DNA of 64,000 nucleotides from Ruminiclostridium sufflavum DSM 19573 (GCF_003208175.1 NZ_QKMR01000002.1:62001-126000); one strand, 5' to 3'. Numbered from the stretch's first letter, positions 37,344-46,614 are shown. Program-made: numbers and translations. The notes: generated by a model not told the origin, from the sequence alone.

Positions 37344-38546
37344 TTAGCTTCTGTAGCTTCCGTTTATTTTCACATAATCATATGATAGGTCACAAGTCCA
37401 AATCCTGTCTGAAACGTTGCCTTTTTTCAGATTAATTCTTACGGTGATTTCTTTTTTCTTGAGTATTTCTTTGGCGGTATTTTCATCAAAATTAACTGCA
37501 GCTCCGTTTCTGCATACGAGAAGCTCGCCTATATGGATGTCGATAAGATTTGGATCAAAGGTTGCACCTGAATATCCGGCAGCGGTGATAATTCTGCCCC
37601 AGTTTGCATCCTCTCCGAAGATTGTGGTTTTAACCAGAGGTGATTTGGCAATGGAGCTTACTACCTTGTATGCATCTGCTTCATCCTGTGCACCGTCACA
37701 AATAACTTCGATCAGTTTTGTGGCACCTTCGCCATCCTTTGCTATTAACTTTGCCAGATACGTACAGACATACATAAGAGCATCAACAAAAACAGAATAT
37801 TCATAATCATTTTTTACTATGGCATCATTGTCAGCGAAGCCGTTTGCAAGAACAAAAACCGAATCACAGACACTTGTGTCGCCGTCCACAGAAACCCTGT
37901 TAAAGGTTGTTTTTACACAATGCTTTAAAGCTTTATCAAGCAAGCTTCGTGATATATTTGCATCGGTAGTGATTATACCAATCATTGTAGCCATATTTGG
38001 ATGAATCATTCCGGAGCCTTTTGCAATGCCCCCTATACGAACCTTTCCGCCCTGTATTTCAATTTCAACGGCAATTTCTTTAGATAACAGGTCGGTTGTC
38101 ATAATGGCTTCCACAGCATCGGCACTTCCGTCAATACTTAACGCATTTACCGCGGATCTGATTCCTGAACGGACGTTTGGCATGTTCAGCTTTGAACCGA
38201 TAACACCTGTTGAATTTACCAGAATGTCTTCAGAATCGCAGTGTAAAAGCTCGGCAGCTAATGCAGTCATATCTTTTGCATCTTTATATCCGCTTTCTCC
38301 GACACATGCATTGGCATTGCCGCTGTTAATAACTATAGCTCTTGCAAATCCGTTTTTTATATGTTCCATAGAAACCTGAAGAGAGTGACCCTTAACAAGG
38401 TTTGTCGTAAATACGCCCGATGCCACTGCAGTATCTTCTGAGCACACAATAGCTATATCTTTTTTATTGTTTTTTTTAATTCCGCCAGCTGCGCCTGCAG
38501 CTGTAAATCCCTTTGGAGCCGTAACTCCGCCTTCAATAATATTCAT
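37344..38546 (-). CDS. argJ: ArgJ, glutamate/ornithine N-acetyltransferase
   Basis: A 400-residue ArgJ, which moves the acetyl group from N-acetylornithine to glutamate in arginine synthesis, and may also use acetyl-CoA. The autocleavage motif GMIHPNMATMIG is present; cleavage between A186 and T187 frees the threonine nucleophile. Other conserved parts: NSGNANACVG and MTTDLLSKE. RBS GGAGG lies 6 bases before the ATG. The rest of the arginine pathway is not adjacent, though argC-argJ-argB clusters are common. Confidence 0.95.
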   Translation of the reverse strand: MNIIEGGVTAPKGFTAAGAAGGIKKNNKKDIAIVCSEDTAVASGVFTTNLVKGHSLQVSMEHIKNGFARAIVINSGNANACVGESGYKDAKDMTALAAELLHCDSEDILVNSTGVIGSKLNMPNVRSGIRSAVNALSIDGSADAVEAIMTTDLLSKEIAVEIEIQGGKVRIGGIAKGSGMIHPNMATMIGIITTDANISRSLLDKALKHCVKTTFNRVSVDGDTSVCDSVFVLANGFADNDAIVKNDYEYSVFVDALMYVCTYLAKLIAKDGEGATKLIEVICDGAQDEADAYKVVSSIAKSPLVKTTIFGEDANWGRIITAAGYSGATFDPNLIDIHIGELLVCRNGAAVNFDENTAKEILKKKEITVRINLKKGNVSDRIWTCDLSYDYVKINGSYRS

Positions 38547-38978
38547 ATTCAGCCTCCGTAGGTCATAGTTAACCTGTATTTATTTTTATTGTTATTAAAA
38601 GCTATAATTGTAAGTTGATTATACATAAATTTGTCAAACGAATCAATTATATTTATCATATATATATGAATAAATATACATAAAACGCTAAAATTAATAA
38701 TAAGCACGAAAAATGCTGTAATTTTAAGGAAATATATAATTATTTCCTTTAGGGCTTATGCTGTATTTATTTTATCTCAATATATAAATAATATTTACCT
38801 TAAGACAAATCAGAAAAAAAATATAGCTGTTTAGTCATGTGCAATTAAATTGACCTGCTGCATCAGTAATTGAAAAGCAAATTAAATAATGTTATTATTG
38901 TAAAAACAGCTTAATAATTGGCTATCATATATGTATATATAAATATTTTAAATTTTCTTAAAAAGGGAGGACAAAGAA
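38547..38978. other. AT-rich intergenic region, no gene
   Basis: Divergent promoter region between argJ and the HIT gene. Apart from a small palindrome (AAGGAAATA / TATTTCCTT, 38726-38749) with no T run, I see no RNA, repeat or ORF. No ARG box could be recognised with confidence. Confidence 0.5.
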
Positions 38979-39323
38979 ATGAGCGATTGTCTTTTTTGCA
39001 GGATAGTAAACAGAGAGATACCTTCAACGCCGGTTTATGAAACTGATAAGGTATATGCGTTCTTAGATATTGAGCCTGAAGCGCCGGTGCATGTTTTAAT
39101 AGTACCGAAGCAGCATATTTCATCTCATAACGCTTTAACTGAGGATAATGTTGATGTGATGAAGGATATACATTTGGCTGTTAATGAAATTGTAAAGAAG
39201 CTGGGTATATCTGACAGCGGATACAGGCTTATAAATAACTGCGGACCTGATTCCGGCCAGACTGTTTTTCATTTGCATTACCATCTTGTGGGAGGAAAGT
39301 CTTTAGGAACTAAAATCCTTTGA
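38979..39323 (+). CDS. HIT-family nucleotide hydrolase (HinT type)
   Basis: A 114-residue HIT protein with the histidine triad HLHYH (H98, H100, H102) and the N-terminal CLFCRIVNREIPS typical of bacterial HinT purine-nucleoside phosphoramidases, including the two zinc-type cysteines C4 and C7. RBS GGGAGG. It precedes rpsU and yqeY, a common clostridial arrangement. Confidence 0.93.
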   Translation: MSDCLFCRIVNREIPSTPVYETDKVYAFLDIEPEAPVHVLIVPKQHISSHNALTEDNVDVMKDIHLAVNEIVKKLGISDSGYRLINNCGPDSGQTVFHLHYHLVGGKSLGTKIL

Positions 39324-39511
39324 TTTTTTCGCATTATATATTAAATAAAATCATTATTATCTATGATTTATAAATAAAGGTTGACACAATTTTGAAAATT
39401 AATATATAATATACTGTGTGCTGTAATTAGCATAATTCCCTATAGTGTGTGTCAAACATACTACAGCTATTTTCCCGGCACAATTGCTATTATCGGAGGG
39501 AGGGAAGTTTT

Positions 39512-39688
39512 GTGTCTGAAGTAAGAGTTAAAGAGAATGAGTCTTTGGATAGTGCTCTCAAAAGGTTTAAAAGATCTTGTGCTAAGTCAGGTGTTTTAGC
39601 TGAGGTTAGAAAGAGAGAGCATTACGAGAAGCCGAGTGTTAAGAGAAAAAAGAAATCTGAAGCTGCAAGAAAGAGAAAATTCAAATAA
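39512..39688 (+). CDS. rpsU: 30S ribosomal protein S21
   Basis: A 58-residue S21: [20 protein letters not shown] followed by the basic tail [14 protein letters not shown]. The start is GTG at 39512, directed by GGAGGGAGG; the longer in-frame frame from 39449 lacks a ribosome site and would add 21 residues foreign to S21. It forms an operon with yqeY 36 bp downstream, as in many Firmicutes. Confidence 0.95.
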   Translation: MSEVRVKENESLDSALKRFKRSCAKSGVLAEVRKREHYEKPSVKRKKKSEAARKRKFK

Positions 39689-39724
39689 AACTGTGACAAT
39701 TGTAGTTTACAGGAGATATTTGTT

Positions 39725-40168
39725 ATGTCATTAAAAGCTAAGTTAGTTCAGGATTTAAAAGTAGCCATGAAGGATGGTGATACAGCTTCAAAAACAGCTA
39801 TTCAAGTGGCGAGGTCGGCAGTGCTTCAGGTTGAAAAAGACACGAAGGTCACCCTAGACGATGATGCTATAGTTGAGATTATTGCTAAAGAAGTTAAAAA
39901 AAGAGTTGATACCTTACCTGACTTTGAAAGAAGTGGTAGACAGGATCTTATAGATAATCTAAAAGCTGAAATTGAAGTATTGAAGAAATATTTACCGCAG
40001 CAGTTAAGTGAGAATGAGATAGAAGAAATTGTAAAAAAGGCTGTTTCTTCTACAGGAGCTGCTTCTGCTAAAGATATCGGAAAAGTTATGCAGGTTGTGT
40101 TGCTTGAAACCAAAGGTAAAGCTGACGGTAAGCTGGTAAATAAAATAGTTAGAAAATTATTAGGATGA
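39725..40168 (+). CDS. yqeY: YqeY/GatB-like domain protein
   Basis: A 147-residue YqeY protein (SLKAKLVQDLKVAMKDGD, YLPQQLSENEIEEIVKKAV, DIGKVMQVVL). The fold matches the C-terminal tRNA-binding part of GatB, so a role with tRNA or amidotransferases is suspected but not proven. It is tightly linked to rpsU and ends at a strong terminator. Confidence 0.93.
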   Translation: MSLKAKLVQDLKVAMKDGDTASKTAIQVARSAVLQVEKDTKVTLDDDAIVEIIAKEVKKRVDTLPDFERSGRQDLIDNLKAEIEVLKKYLPQQLSENEIEEIVKKAVSSTGAASAKDIGKVMQVVLLETKGKADGKLVNKIVRKLLG

Positions 40169-40170
40169 TA

Positions 40171-40205
40171 AGAAGGAGCCCGGTTGTATAACCGGGCTCC
40201 TTCTC
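40171..40205 (+). terminator. terminator after yqeY
   Basis: AGAAGGAGCCCGGTT and AACCGGGCTCCTTCT form a perfect 15-bp stem with a short loop. Confidence 0.9.
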
Positions 40206-40275
40206 TTAGGTACTATATTGTATAAACATTGATATATGAGATATAATTATATATAGTAATTTTAGGAGATAGAAA

Positions 40276-40740
40276 ATGGCTACGGAAATAGAAAAGAAAT
40301 TTCTTGTCACAAGTGATAAATTTAAAAGGACTAAAAACAAAGCTTTATTCAGGCAGGGATATTTAAGCATTGATTTTGAACGTACAGTCAGAGTCAGGAG
40401 TTATGATGGGCAGGGCTTTCTGACTATTAAAGGAAAAACCAGGTCCTGCACAAGAGAAGAATTTGAATATAACATTCCTGTTCATGAGGCTGAAAGAATG
40501 CTTGACAAGCTGTGTGTACGGCCTATAATAGAGAAAATCAGATACTTTCTGACATATGAAGGCTGCAAATGGATAGTAGACGAATTTTTAGGTGTGAACG
40601 AGGGACTTATTACAGCCGAGATAGAGTTGGAAAATGAAGCCCAAATATTTGCAAAGCCCGAATGGGTTGGAAATGAGATTACATATGACATAAGGTATTT
40701 TAATTCTAATCTCGTTGAAAACCCGTATAAGAGCTGGTAG
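40276..40740 (+). CDS. CYTH-domain triphosphate tunnel protein
   Basis: A 154-residue CYTH protein with the N-terminal ExExK signature (TEIEKKFLV) and alternating charged beta strands (RTVRVRSYDGQGFLTIKGK). Family members hydrolyse triphosphates such as inorganic tripolyphosphate; a few make cAMP. Single-domain bacterial forms are mostly tripolyphosphatases. RBS TAGGAGA. It stands in a small plus-strand run before a cysteine-cluster protein. Confidence 0.9.
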   Translation: MATEIEKKFLVTSDKFKRTKNKALFRQGYLSIDFERTVRVRSYDGQGFLTIKGKTRSCTREEFEYNIPVHEAERMLDKLCVRPIIEKIRYFLTYEGCKWIVDEFLGVNEGLITAEIELENEAQIFAKPEWVGNEITYDIRYFNSNLVENPYKSW

Positions 40741-40778
40741 TACGGAGAATAGCCTTAACAAGAAGGGTGTGAGGTAAA

Positions 40779-41030
40779 ATGGAGTGCAGGGAAAATTGCG
40801 GTGCTTGCTGCATATCACCGTCAATATCTTCAGCTATTCCCGGAATGCCTGATGGAAAGCCGGCAGGAGTCAGATGTATTCAATTGAGTGAGCAAAACAG
40901 ATGCAAGCTGTTTGGAAAGCCTGAAAGGCCAAAGGTTTGTTCGGGACTTAGACCATCAGAAGAAATGTGCGGACTTTCCCGGAAGGCTGCGAAGGATTAT
41001 TTGGAAATGCTGGAAGAACAGACAAAATGA
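40779..41030 (+). CDS. YkgJ-type cysteine-cluster protein
   Basis: An 83-residue protein with [23 protein letters not shown] and [12 protein letters not shown]: the CxxCxxCC...C pattern of the YkgJ family, thought to bind zinc or an iron-sulphur cluster. Shorter than usual but complete. Function unknown. It starts 38 bp after the CYTH gene and is probably cotranscribed. Confidence 0.85.
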   Translation: MECRENCGACCISPSISSAIPGMPDGKPAGVRCIQLSEQNRCKLFGKPERPKVCSGLRPSEEMCGLSRKAAKDYLEMLEEQTK

Positions 41031-41104
41031 TTTCAAGGTTGGGGGCGAGGGTTAGCTCGAAAGAAATGTGGAGGTTTAAAAATAATCTTGCGTACCGCCA
41101 CTTT

Positions 41105-41151
41105 GCTTTACTATAAAGTTTGTGCCGATACTCGGCGTGGAGGTTAATATG
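41105..41151 (+). promoter_or_regulatory. hairpin-RBS leader element, copy 3 (DJ-1 gene)
   Basis: GCTTTACTATAAAGTTTGTG, then GCCGATACTCGGC and GTGGAGGTTAATATG. The stem here is GCCGA/TCGGC rather than GCCC/GGGC as at 14.8 kb: both arms changed together, which supports RNA pairing. Confidence 0.7.
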
Positions 41152-41730
41152 AGTAAAATTTTAGTATTTATGTATGATGATATGGCTGATTTTGAAGTAG
41201 TCTATGCCACGCATTTGCTAGGACACGAACTGTCAAAGCAAATAATTTCGTGTGCCTATGAGAAAAAGCCCGTAAGAAGTAAGGGCGGTATGGTTTACAT
41301 GCCTGAGATAGCTATATCGGAAGCGGCTTCCGAGGATTATGACGGCTTTATTATACCGGGAGGCTGGAATCCTGTTGTAAAGGATGAAATATTGGCATTA
41401 ATAAATGATTTTTTTGACAAAGGGAAGCTGCTTGCGGCTATTTGTGCGGGGCCAAGATATTTTGCAAAAGCAGGAATTCTGAAAAAGGTTAAATATACCA
41501 CATCAATTGTCGAATGGACTCAGGCAAGACGTGAAGCCTTTGGAAATGAAGAGGATCCTTTCCCCAGGGAGAACTTTGTCAATACAAGAGTAGTCAGGGA
41601 TAAAAATATAATAACATCAAAAGGAATTTCATTTGTTGATTTTGCAATTGAAATTGCAGATTATTTTGGCATGTTTAAAAATGACTCAGATAAACAGGAG
41701 TTTTTTAAAACTATTATTGAAGGTAATTAG
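41149..41730 (+). CDS. DJ-1/PfpI family protein
   Basis: A 193-residue class I glutamine-amidotransferase-like protein with the nucleophile elbow AAICAGPRYF (C99) and conserved E16. Related proteins act as deglycases, proteases or chaperones under stress; which applies is unknown. Start ATG 41149 follows the recurring GTGGAGGTTA leader; an in-frame start at 41122 would lie in the leader hairpin. Confidence 0.9.
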   Translation: MSKILVFMYDDMADFEVVYATHLLGHELSKQIISCAYEKKPVRSKGGMVYMPEIAISEAASEDYDGFIIPGGWNPVVKDEILALINDFFDKGKLLAAICAGPRYFAKAGILKKVKYTTSIVEWTQARREAFGNEEDPFPRENFVNTRVVRDKNIITSKGISFVDFAIEIADYFGMFKNDSDKQEFFKTIIEGN

Positions 41731-41850
41731 GTGAAAGATATTTATGACCGATAGCTGTTTTAGGATATATTCCGTCATATTATCAAGCCTATGATAAATG
41801 CCGGATAAATTTCTTGGGCGGTACGGTTTCCGGGACGGAGGATGGGCTTT

Positions 41851-42585
41851 GTGAATAAAACGGTTTTGGTTACAGGGGCTTCAAGAGGAATAGGCTATGA
41901 AACTGCAAAGCTGTTTGCAAAAGGTGGCTATAACGTAGCATTAAATTATAACCAAAGTAAAAAATCAACTGAAGCATTGGTGAATGAATTGGCAAAAGCC
42001 GGTCACAGGGCAATGCTTGTACAGGCTGATGTAGCGTGCAGGGAGCAGGTTGTAAGCATGATTGACTCGGTAAATAAGCGGTTCGGAGAGATTGATGTTT
42101 TGGTGAATAACGCCGGGATGGCTAAGCAAGCACTATTTACGGATATTTCATTGCAAGAATGGGACAGAATGTTTGATGTTAATGTTAAGGGCATGTTCTT
42201 ATGCTGTCAGGGTGTTTTGCCTGCTATGATAAGAAACAAGTCGGGTAAAATAATTAATATTTCATCTGTCTGGGGAATGACAGGGGCATCCTGTGAAGTT
42301 TTATATTCATCTACGAAAGCGGCTGTAATCGGTATGACCAAGGCATTAGCCAAGGAGCTGGGCCCTTCCGGCATACAGGTGAATTGTGTCGCTCCCGGTG
42401 TGATTGATACAGATATGAATTCTGATTTAGATGAAAATGCATTTGAGGACTTAAAGGAACAAACACCTCTTGGAACAATAGGAAAATGTATTGATGTGGC
42501 AGAGGTAATTGCATTTCTGGCTTCTGAAAAGGCAGGCTTTATTACCGGACAAGTGATAAGTCCTAATGGTGGTTTCCTTATATAA
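41851..42585 (+). CDS. fabG: 3-oxoacyl-ACP reductase-like SDR
   Basis: A 244-residue short-chain dehydrogenase with the NADP loop TGASRGIG, NNAG at ~87-90, catalytic S-Y-K (NISSVWG, YSSTK) and PGVIDTDMN. Sequence and length fit FabG, the beta-ketoacyl-ACP reductase of fatty-acid synthesis. It is alone, away from other fab genes, so a different carbonyl substrate is possible. The start is placed at GTG 41851: the GGAGG at 41837-41841 touches the upstream ATG (41842) but is well spaced from the GTG. Confidence 0.85.
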   Translation: MNKTVLVTGASRGIGYETAKLFAKGGYNVALNYNQSKKSTEALVNELAKAGHRAMLVQADVACREQVVSMIDSVNKRFGEIDVLVNNAGMAKQALFTDISLQEWDRMFDVNVKGMFLCCQGVLPAMIRNKSGKIINISSVWGMTGASCEVLYSSTKAAVIGMTKALAKELGPSGIQVNCVAPGVIDTDMNSDLDENAFEDLKEQTPLGTIGKCIDVAEVIAFLASEKAGFITGQVISPNGGFLI

Positions 42586-42679
42586 TTTGTACATATGCAG
42601 GATTTGAGTAATAAATATCTTGTAATTTAGACATGATAAGTAGTATACTAAGCTAGTGCTGTTATTATTAAAAATACAG

Positions 42680-42822
42680 GTGGTGAATTCAGGTGGGCAC
42701 AGACCCGTATCATTGTAGTTGCTTTAAAATAAATATTACTTTTGGGAGGGCCATGCAAAGCTTGAATTCTGAACTTATGCAAGTGTAAGAGTGTGTCCTC
42801 CTTGAAAAACGGAGGACTTTTT
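42680..42822 (+). promoter_or_regulatory. structured corA leader with hairpin over the ribosome site
   Basis: Just before corA, GTCCTCC (42795-42801) and GGAGGAC (42811-42817) pair perfectly and are followed by TTTTT and the ATG at 42823. The 3' arm contains the only Shine-Dalgarno sequence, so the hairpin can act as a terminator and as a ribosome-site cage. Upstream, GGTGAATTCAGG and TTGAATTCTG can pair with each other, suggesting alternative folds. It does not match the ykoK/M-box or mgtA leaders as I know them. Confidence 0.55.
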
Positions 42823-43806
42823 ATGCTATCTTTATCTTTTTTTCAAGACAAAAAACAAATTGTACAAACAGAAAGACCTGTAGCAGGGATAAAGCAAATT
42901 AATTTTAACGGTCTTACATGGATAGATATTACTAAGCCTACCAAAAGTGAAATTGATATGCTGGAAAAGAAGTATGAGTTCCATGAGCTGCCTTTGGAGG
43001 ATTGTCTGGCGGAGCATCAGCGTTCCAAGGTTGATGAGTATGAGGATTATTGCTTTATAGTAATGCACTTCCCGCGATATCGCAAGGATACCATGAGGCT
43101 GGATTCTGAGGAGATAGACATTTTTTTGGGTCACAATTATTTAATAACTCTGCATGAGGGTGAGTTGAAGCCCTTGGTTGCGTTTTCCAATATATGCCAG
43201 TCGAAGCAGGAGGCCAGAGAGAATTTTATGGCCGAGGGCTCGGCACTGCTGTTATATGAAATCATTAAGAGGCTTTTTGATTATTGCTTCCCAATGCTGG
43301 ATAAAATAGGCACCATGCTTGATGCTCTGAATAAAAAAATATTCAGATATCAAACCAGAGCAATGCTCGAAGAGATATCAATAGCAAAGATGCAGATTAT
43401 TAATTACAGGCGTATCCTTAAGCCGCTCAGACCTGTTATATTGATACTGGAAAAGGCTATCAGGAAATACCTTCCCGAGGATATGGAAATGTACTTTGAC
43501 GATATTACAGACAAGGCAGAAAAGATATGGGATATGCTTGAAAATTATAAAGAAGTGGTAGAGGCAATAGATGCCACTTATGAATCATTAACCTCACATA
43601 GAATGAATAATTTGATGCGTACTTTTACGACTTTGCAGGTTATTGTTTTTCCAATGACATTAGTGAGCGGTTTGTTTTCAATGAATGTTAAAGGAATTCC
43701 CATGTCCGATTTCGGCAATGCGTTCTGGATTGTGTTTGGCATGATTTTTGTGCCGATGGCAATAATCGGTTTGCTAATGATTTTTAAACGCAATAAATGG
43801 TTTTAA
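42823..43806 (+). CDS. corA: CorA-family divalent cation transporter
   Basis: A 327-residue CorA-like protein: large acidic cytoplasmic domain, long stalk helix and two C-terminal helices (TTLQVIVFPMTLVSGLF; FGMIFVPMAIIGLLMIF). The motif between them reads SMN (S286-M287-N288) where CorA normally has GMN, the selectivity loop. The start is ATG 42823, controlled by GGAGG inside a hairpin; a GTG at 42793 in the same frame would lie in the hairpin. Likely substrate Mg2+ or Co2+, but the SMN variant leaves this open. Confidence 0.88.
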   Translation: MLSLSFFQDKKQIVQTERPVAGIKQINFNGLTWIDITKPTKSEIDMLEKKYEFHELPLEDCLAEHQRSKVDEYEDYCFIVMHFPRYRKDTMRLDSEEIDIFLGHNYLITLHEGELKPLVAFSNICQSKQEARENFMAEGSALLLYEIIKRLFDYCFPMLDKIGTMLDALNKKIFRYQTRAMLEEISIAKMQIINYRRILKPLRPVILILEKAIRKYLPEDMEMYFDDITDKAEKIWDMLENYKEVVEAIDATYESLTSHRMNNLMRTFTTLQVIVFPMTLVSGLFSMNVKGIPMSDFGNAFWIVFGMIFVPMAIIGLLMIFKRNKWF

Positions 43807-43825
43807 TGAAGGAGGTTCTGCCGCA

Positions 43826-44605
43826 ATGCATGATACTTCAAAAATTAAGAATTTTTTTGAATATCTTCCGGAATGTATTAAGTTCCACAGGCTTAAGAAT
43901 GAGAGACTGGTAAAAGCTATTTTTCTTCTGATTCTTATTTTTCAAATAGCCGGTAATTTTGTTGAGTACAAGCTGCTGAATTTATTATCATTAGATGACA
44001 TAGATGTGATATCTTCTTTTTTGATGACCGGAATGATGCCGGCTGAAAAGGAGGCAATGCTTCCTTCTTATCAGGCAGTTTATATCTTGCTGGCCGTATT
44101 GGCAACATTATTTTTAGTTAAATTAATTTCAAATTTGTTGCTCTCTGTTTATATGTATACATATATTTGTGAAGCAAGAGGTAAAAACACAGCAGCTTCG
44201 GCTGGCAGCTTTAAAGGTGCTTTTAAGCACCTTGGGAGGCTTATTGGCTATAATATTATATTTGGCTTGCTGGTATCAATCGGCACTATGTTTTTCATTA
44301 TACCCGGAATTATTGCATATATAATTTTTGTGTTTGGATATTGTTATATACTGGATATTAAGTTGACCGTAGCGGATGCCATGACAGCATGTGCAGAGGT
44401 AACTAAAGGGAAAAAAACGCAAATAGTCAGTGTATTTATTGGTTTCTTTCTGATGTTTGAATTACCGATGCTTTTGCTGTTTTCAGGGAGTTCCTTTGGA
44501 ACTGCATGTTTAGCTTCATTTTTTAATACTATTGTGAGCTTGATTTTACAAAGATTGATAACTCAGATATACTTGGATCTGGAATACAAGAAAAAGGAAA
44601 AATAG
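43826..44605 (+). CDS. uncharacterised multi-pass membrane protein
   Basis: A 259-residue protein with about five to six hydrophobic segments (KAIFLLILIFQIAGNFV; LLAVLATLFLVKLISNLLL; IIFGLLVSIGTMFFIIPGII; FIGFFLMFELPMLLLF). The IIPGIIAYIIFVFGYCYI stretch recalls DUF975/YciC-like membrane proteins. I do not recognise a function. It follows corA by 19 bp with RBS AAGGAGG, so it is probably cotranscribed and may assist or modulate that transporter. Confidence 0.75.
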   Translation: MHDTSKIKNFFEYLPECIKFHRLKNERLVKAIFLLILIFQIAGNFVEYKLLNLLSLDDIDVISSFLMTGMMPAEKEAMLPSYQAVYILLAVLATLFLVKLISNLLLSVYMYTYICEARGKNTAASAGSFKGAFKHLGRLIGYNIIFGLLVSIGTMFFIIPGIIAYIIFVFGYCYILDIKLTVADAMTACAEVTKGKKTQIVSVFIGFFLMFELPMLLLFSGSSFGTACLASFFNTIVSLILQRLITQIYLDLEYKKKEK

Positions 44606-44753
44606 GCTTGTGGCTTTCACCTTAACCGGCTTTGATAAATTAACCCTTTACCGGACAGGATATAAATTTTCAGGCATAAAGATTTGAAACAGTATTGACA
44701 AGATATAGGTTTAATGTTTATTATAATAAAGTGGTTTTAAATAATTTAATAAC

Positions 44754-44829
44754 GGGCAATTAACTCAGCTGATAGAGTGCTTCCTTGACGTGGAAGAAGT
44801 CAGGGGTTTGAGTCCCTTATTGCCCACCA
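44754..44829 (+). tRNA. tRNA-Val (GAC)
   Basis: Acceptor GGGCAAT / ATTGCCC with encoded CCA, D arm CTCAGCTGATAGAG, anticodon stem CTTCC/GGAAG with loop TTGACGT (anticodon GAC at 44787-44789), and T arm GGGGTTTGAGTCCC. A complete 76-nt tRNA reading GUC and GUU valine codons. A terminator follows 31 bp later. Confidence 0.95.
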
Positions 44830-44859
44830 GATTTATCAAAAAGAAGCTGCTGCACAAGT

Positions 44860-44913
44860 GCTGCTGCACAAATAATTCTGACTTCGTGAAGAATAATTTG
44901 CAGCAGTTTTTTT
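44860..44913 (+). terminator. terminator after tRNA-Val
   Basis: TGCTGCACAAATAATTCT pairs with AGAATAATTTGCAGCA, then TTTTTTT. The remaining ~270 bp to the next gene shows nothing recognisable. Confidence 0.85.
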
Positions 44914-45187
44914 GAATCAAGCCTGCTGTAGTCAAGCACAGCTCCAAGCCGTTACAGGGCTTATACTGCTTGTATTCCATCTCTTTTCCGGCGGAATATG
45001 CCTGCTTTGAAAGCAATCTGTTCCTTGCCTGTTTCAATTCAATTTAAATTTATAACTAAATTTTATTTTTAAATCATATTATTTATAGTGATAAGGATTG
45101 ATATATTTTCTGCTGTTTATTTCAGCTATTAACTGCATTAGCCTTATCTGATTTTTTAAAAAACATATTTAGAAAAGAGATAGAATA

Positions 45188-46195
45188 ATGCTGCAAAACA
45201 TAATAATACTTATATTGAGTTTAGGTATCATACTTATTGGCTGCGAATTATTTACAAATGGAATAGAGTGGCTTGGGAAAAGGTTCGAGCTGGGAGATGG
45301 GGTGGTAGGAAGCATTTTTTCAGCTGTGGGAACTTGCCTGCCTGAGACCTTGATACCTGCAATAGCTCTGCTGTTTTCAAGGAATGATTTGAATTCTGTC
45401 AATATTGGAATAGGTGCAATTGCAGGAGCACCATTTATGCTGTCCACACTTGCATTTTTTATAACAGGTCTAAGTGCAATAATTTTTTCAGGCAGACGAA
45501 AAACCAAATATAATTTAAATGTAAATTTAGATGTTCTGAGCAGGGATATCTCCTTTTTCGTGATAGTATACACAAGTGCAATATTGGTTTCATTGACTGC
45601 TTCAGCTGTTTTTAAATATATAGTGGCTGTTTTGCTGGTAATTTGCTATGTAAGCTATGTCATAAAAACTGTAAGCAATGATAAGGCAAGCAATGAAGAG
45701 CTTGACCGGTTGATTTTTGACGGGGTGTTCAATACCCGAACGGGCATTGCAATTATAATTATACAGATTATAGCCGCACTTATTGCCATAATTGCCGGAG
45801 CAGAGTTATTTATAAAAAATATTGAGGTTGTTTCTGATGCCATGAATATTTCTGCCTTGGTATTGTCAATAATAATCACTCCTATAGCCACAGAATTGCC
45901 TGAAAAATTTAATAGCATAATTTGGATAAGTAAGGGCAAGGATACACTGGCTCTCGGAAATATAACCGGGGCGATGGTTTTTCAAAGCTGTATTCCTGTC
46001 TCTATAGGCATTCTAACCACCGCATGGAAGCTGGACACTATTACCTTAGTCAGTGCCTTTATGGCATTAGCCTCATCTCTGATCACCTTTATATGGATAA
46101 GGAGGTTCAGATGCTTGAATCCTGTACCTCTGCTGTCAGGAGGCATATTCTATATTTTTTTCATTTGCTTTCTGGCTGCGAGAGGATTTAAATAA
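45188..46195 (+). CDS. sodium/calcium exchanger family membrane protein
   Basis: A 335-residue CaCA-family antiporter with ten helices in two inverted halves. The alpha-repeat motifs are visible as GSIFSAVGTCLPETLIPAI in the first half and TPIATELPEKFNS plus LGNITGAMVFQSCIPV in the second, with the conserved acidic residues that bind the cation. It should exchange Ca2+ (or another cation) for Na+ or H+. RBS AAGAGATAG. It stands alone, convergent with the YetF pair. Confidence 0.9.
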   Translation: MLQNIIILILSLGIILIGCELFTNGIEWLGKRFELGDGVVGSIFSAVGTCLPETLIPAIALLFSRNDLNSVNIGIGAIAGAPFMLSTLAFFITGLSAIIFSGRRKTKYNLNVNLDVLSRDISFFVIVYTSAILVSLTASAVFKYIVAVLLVICYVSYVIKTVSNDKASNEELDRLIFDGVFNTRTGIAIIIIQIIAALIAIIAGAELFIKNIEVVSDAMNISALVLSIIITPIATELPEKFNSIIWISKGKDTLALGNITGAMVFQSCIPVSIGILTTAWKLDTITLVSAFMALASSLITFIWIRRFRCLNPVPLLSGGIFYIFFICFLAARGFK

Positions 46196-46212
46196 AATAT
46201 AGCTGCATGGTT

Positions 46213-46614
46213 TTAAAAAATATTGTTAATCGAAAATTTTTCCCTCTGGGGTATATGCAGAACCAAGTGCCTTAATGACTGCAGTTCAGCCGAGGCTGAT
46301 GAAAAGTCTTGTATTTCGATATATTTTTTTGACTTTGCATAGGAATTATCTATATTGTCTATTTCCGAATGATCTAAAAGCATCGTCCAGCCAAATTTAG
46401 TATTCTCCCACTCTGCTTCAAACAAATAAAGCTGTTCTTCAGCATTATTCCATTGCTTATTATCTACAAAGCCGGATGCGTTTTTCAGGCTTGAGTCTAA
46501 TTTTTCGGCTGAACAATTCAGATAACGCTGTGATAACAGGCCGGGGATAATTACACTTAAAAGTAAGCATGCTACAAGTAATATTGTTTTTGTATTTATA
46601 TTTATTTTTCTCAT
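46213..46614 (-). CDS. DUF4363-like small membrane-anchored protein
   Basis: A 133-residue protein with an N-terminal membrane helix (TILLVACLLLSVIIPGLL) and a helical extracytoplasmic domain rich in E, W and N. It is the usual partner of YetF-like proteins in clostridia (DUF4363). The ATG overlaps the upstream stop by one base (TAATG), so they are coupled. Function unknown, perhaps in the spore or cell envelope. Confidence 0.8.
   Translation of the reverse strand: MRKININTKTILLVACLLLSVIIPGLLSQRYLNCSAEKLDSSLKNASGFVDNKQWNNAEEQLYLFEAEWENTKFGWTMLLDHSEIDNIDNSYAKSKKYIEIQDFSSASAELQSLRHLVLHIPQREKFSINNIF

Noticed and set aside
44765-45037. Minus-strand 90-codon open frame
   Set aside because: It runs through the tRNA-Val gene and its terminator and resembles no protein.
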